A stretch of DNA of 5,994 bases from a bacterium (lineage in GTDB: Bacteria; Elusimicrobiota; Elusimicrobia; UBA1565; UBA9628): positions 1 through 5,994 of the forward strand of contig JAJYOT010000069.1 of NCBI GenBank assembly GCA_021796015.1, given 5' to 3'. The position numbers and the translations under genes were made by a program. This document shows positions 4,415-5,994 of this stretch, piece by piece; position 1 is the stretch's first letter; each line of letters starts with the position of its first letter. The notes beneath the pieces are model-generated. The model was given only the letters and a program-made list of their open reading frames with translations, did not search any database and was not told the origin of the DNA.

Positions 4415-5994
4415 TATTTCACCACCATCATGTAGAAGATTTCCTTGGTCGCGGGAGGCGAGAAGCGCACCTCGCAGATATAGCTGCCGTTAAAGAGAGG
4501 CCGTCCATAGCGGTCGCGGCCGTCGAAAACTTCTTGGCTGATGCCGGGCGGGATATTAAAATAGTCCCGCTTAAAAAGGAGGGTTTGCCACTCCGAATAA
4601 ATTTCGACGGTCGCTTGCGAGTAACCCGAAGGCGGAGCGTTAAAGACGATATGGGTTCCGCCTCTATAGGGGCTGAAGGGATTGGGGTAATTGTAGGCCT
4701 TGGGAAATCCGGCGGAAGAGGCGAGTGAAAAAGTTTGGAGCGCGGTTTTTGACGTTGAGTTGTAGGGGTTTTGCGCGGCGACTTGGAGGTAATAGTTTTG
4801 GTAGTAGGCGAGGTTTTTAAGGGTCACGGCGATAGAGGAGGTGTCCTGTGCGACGTCTATCTGAATTTCCGGCCTTGCGGCGAGCGGTCTTAGATTAAGG
4901 AGCTGGGGAGAAGCCGAGTTTGGGATAGATGAATCAATGACGGCCACGGCTGGCATGTCGGAGGGCGAGTTTCCGAAATAGAGCGTGTAGGTGATGGGGT
5001 CTTTTTGCGGGTCGGAGACCTGCTCCCAGGAAATATTGACGTTATTGTCCATGGTCTGGACCACGGGTGATTTGACGAAGGGCGAGACAATATCTGGCGG
5101 CGGCGGGGCGAGGTTGAGGAAAATGGGCAAAAAAGTTTGGGTTAAGCCCGTGAGGGTTGAACTTCCGCCAAAATCATCAAAGGCCGAGACGCTCCAATAA
5201 TAAGTCGTCCCGTACTGGAAATTGAGGTCGTAGAACGCCGCCGTGCTCGTTTGCGCGACGGCGAGGCCTCCGGGGGCGGTTGAAATTTCGAGGGTGTAAT
5301 AGACCGTGTCGCCGTCGGGGTCCTGGGCGGACTGCCAGGACAGGGTTTTAGAACTCGCTCGCGTTTCAAAAGTCCCGGTTCCCGAGAGGACCGAGAAATT
5401 TCCCGGAGCGTCGTTTTGAAGCGCGATAAAGAGGCTTTGGACGGCGGTCGCGCTTGAAGCGCCGTAGTCGTCATATGCCTCGACTTGCCAATAGTAGGTC
5501 GTTTCAAATTGCAGTCGCGTCAGGTTGAGGGCGGCTGCCGTGCTGTCTTGGATAAGTCCGAGTTGCTCTGAAGTCCCGAGATAAACCCGGTAGCTGGCAA
5601 TGTCGTTGTATGAGTCCGACACCGCCGACCAAGATAGCTCGGCCGATGGGGATAGCGCGTGTTCGGACAGCGTTCCGGAGCTGCCGTAAATGATTGGCGC
5701 CGGGAGAGGCGGGTTGTCGAAGATGGGGAGGAAACTCTCAATCGTTCCGGCGGAGGTCGCGCCGAAACTGTCGGTGGCCGAGACGCGCCAGTAATACGTG
5801 GTCCCGAATTGGAAATGAAGTTCATATGCCGTTTGCGTTCCTTGTTGGACAAGGTATTGTTCGGCGGGATTGCTTGAGAGGTAGAGTTCGTAGCCGACCG
5901 CGTCGCCGTCGGGGTCTTGTGCGGGCTGCCAGGAGAGGGCGTAACTCGCGGCGCGGGTCGTGATCGTTTGAGATGAAGTATAAACTGGAATGGC
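4414..5994 (-). CDS. Secreted multi-FN3 protein with FlgD-like C-terminal domain (N-terminus beyond right edge)
   Basis: The frame is open from the right edge to TAA at 4414-4416, giving 526 residues with no start needed inside the window. Four fibronectin-III-like units can be seen, at about residues 1-95, 96-192, 193-297 and 298-424. They recur as 'LSWQ.AQDPDGD', 'Y.L..S' and 'F..TTYYW.V.A.D.FG.SS'; units 1 and 3 are closest and both end in FLPIF. The last about 97 residues carry YNYPNPFSP (435-443), VEIYSEWQ, FDGRDRYGRPLFNGSY and a final MMVVK. This is the FlgD Ig-like/T9SS-type C-terminal pattern that follows repeats in many secreted surface proteins. Such proteins act in adhesion or cell-surface structures; no catalytic motif is visible here. 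It shares a TAATG junction with the barrel gene. A GTG at 5620-5622 lies mid-domain and is not a real start. Confidence 0.85.
   Translation of the reverse strand, partial: AIPVYTSSQTITTRAASYALSWQPAQDPDGDAVGYELYLSSNPAEQYLVQQGTQTAYELHFQFGTTYYWRVSATDSFGATSAGTIESFLPIFDNPPLPAPIIYGSSGTLSEHALSPSAELSWSAVSDSYNDIASYRVYLGTSEQLGLIQDSTAAALNLTRLQFETTYYWQVEAYDDYGASSATAVQSLFIALQNDAPGNFSVLSGTGTFETRASSKTLSWQSAQDPDGDTVYYTLEISTAPGGLAVAQTSTAAFYDLNFQYGTTYYWSVSAFDDFGGSSTLTGLTQTFLPIFLNLAPPPPDIVSPFVKSPVVQTMDNNVNISWEQVSDPQKDPITYTLYFGNSPSDMPAVAVIDSSIPNSASPQLLNLRPLAARPEIQIDVAQDTSSIAVTLKNLAYYQNYYLQVAAQNPYNSTSKTALQTFSLASSAGFPKAYNYPNPFSPYRGGTHIVFNAPPSGYSQATVEIYSEWQTLLFKRDYFNIPPGISQEVFDGRDRYGRPLFNGSYICEVRFSPPATKEIFYMMVVK

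Noticed and set aside
4414..4710. Proof of a full type IX secretion system from the FlgD-like C-terminal domain
   Set aside because: FlgD-like Ig ends and PorV-like barrels occur in phyla without a demonstrated T9SS, and no other T9SS component is in the window.
4414..5622. FN3 gene starting at GTG 5620-5622
   Set aside because: The frame continues open to the right edge with a further complete FN3 unit, and the GTG falls inside a repeat (LSWSAVSDSYNDIASY). The gene is partial, not starting here.

Overview
The window looks like part of a conjugative (type IV secretion, T4SS) region from a diderm bacterium of fairly high GC. Two surface-protein genes lie upstream of the transfer genes on the same strand. 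A PorV/PorQ-like outer-membrane barrel next to a secreted fibronectin-III protein with a FlgD-like C-terminal domain is common in Elusimicrobiota and in some other little-cultured diderm phyla. An Elusimicrobiota-like host is therefore my best guess, but it is an inference from gene content and not a placement.

Layout, read in the direction of the main operon (minus strand, right to left): (1) 5994-4414, the C-terminal 526 residues of a large secreted protein with four FN3-type repeats and a FlgD-like end, running off the right edge. (2) 4414-2510, a 634-residue PorV-like barrel with a helical, TPR-like C-terminal half, coupled to the previous gene by a TAATG overlap. (3) 2491-2183, a TrbC/VirB2-type pilin precursor. 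(4) 2105-1668, a single-stranded DNA-binding protein. (5) 1667-1537, a spacer with a tandem array of 21-22 bp palindromic units and a separate 7-bp-arm hairpin. (6) 1536-1219, a TraL/VirB3-like inner-membrane protein. (7) 575-1247 on the plus strand, a ribbon-helix-helix antitoxin and PIN toxin pair that interrupts the operon. (8) 494-1, the N-terminal 164 residues of a TraC/VirB4-like ATPase, running off the left edge.

Pilin, TraL/VirB3 and TraC/VirB4 are in the usual VirB2-3-4 order and would supply pilus subunit, inner-membrane partner and assembly ATPase. The SSB could protect transferred single strands or help the element replicate. The toxin-antitoxin pair would stabilise the element. 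The barrel and FN3 protein may act at the cell surface, for example in envelope passage or mating-pair contact; that link rests only on operon position.

The least expected sequence-level signal is a shared palindromic repeat family. One tandem array lies in the spacer before traL. Another lies in frame inside the TraC/VirB4-like gene, where it encodes a seven-residue repeat. Both arrays share the core CCGAACCCAG-N3-CTGGG, and their stem arms show compensatory changes.
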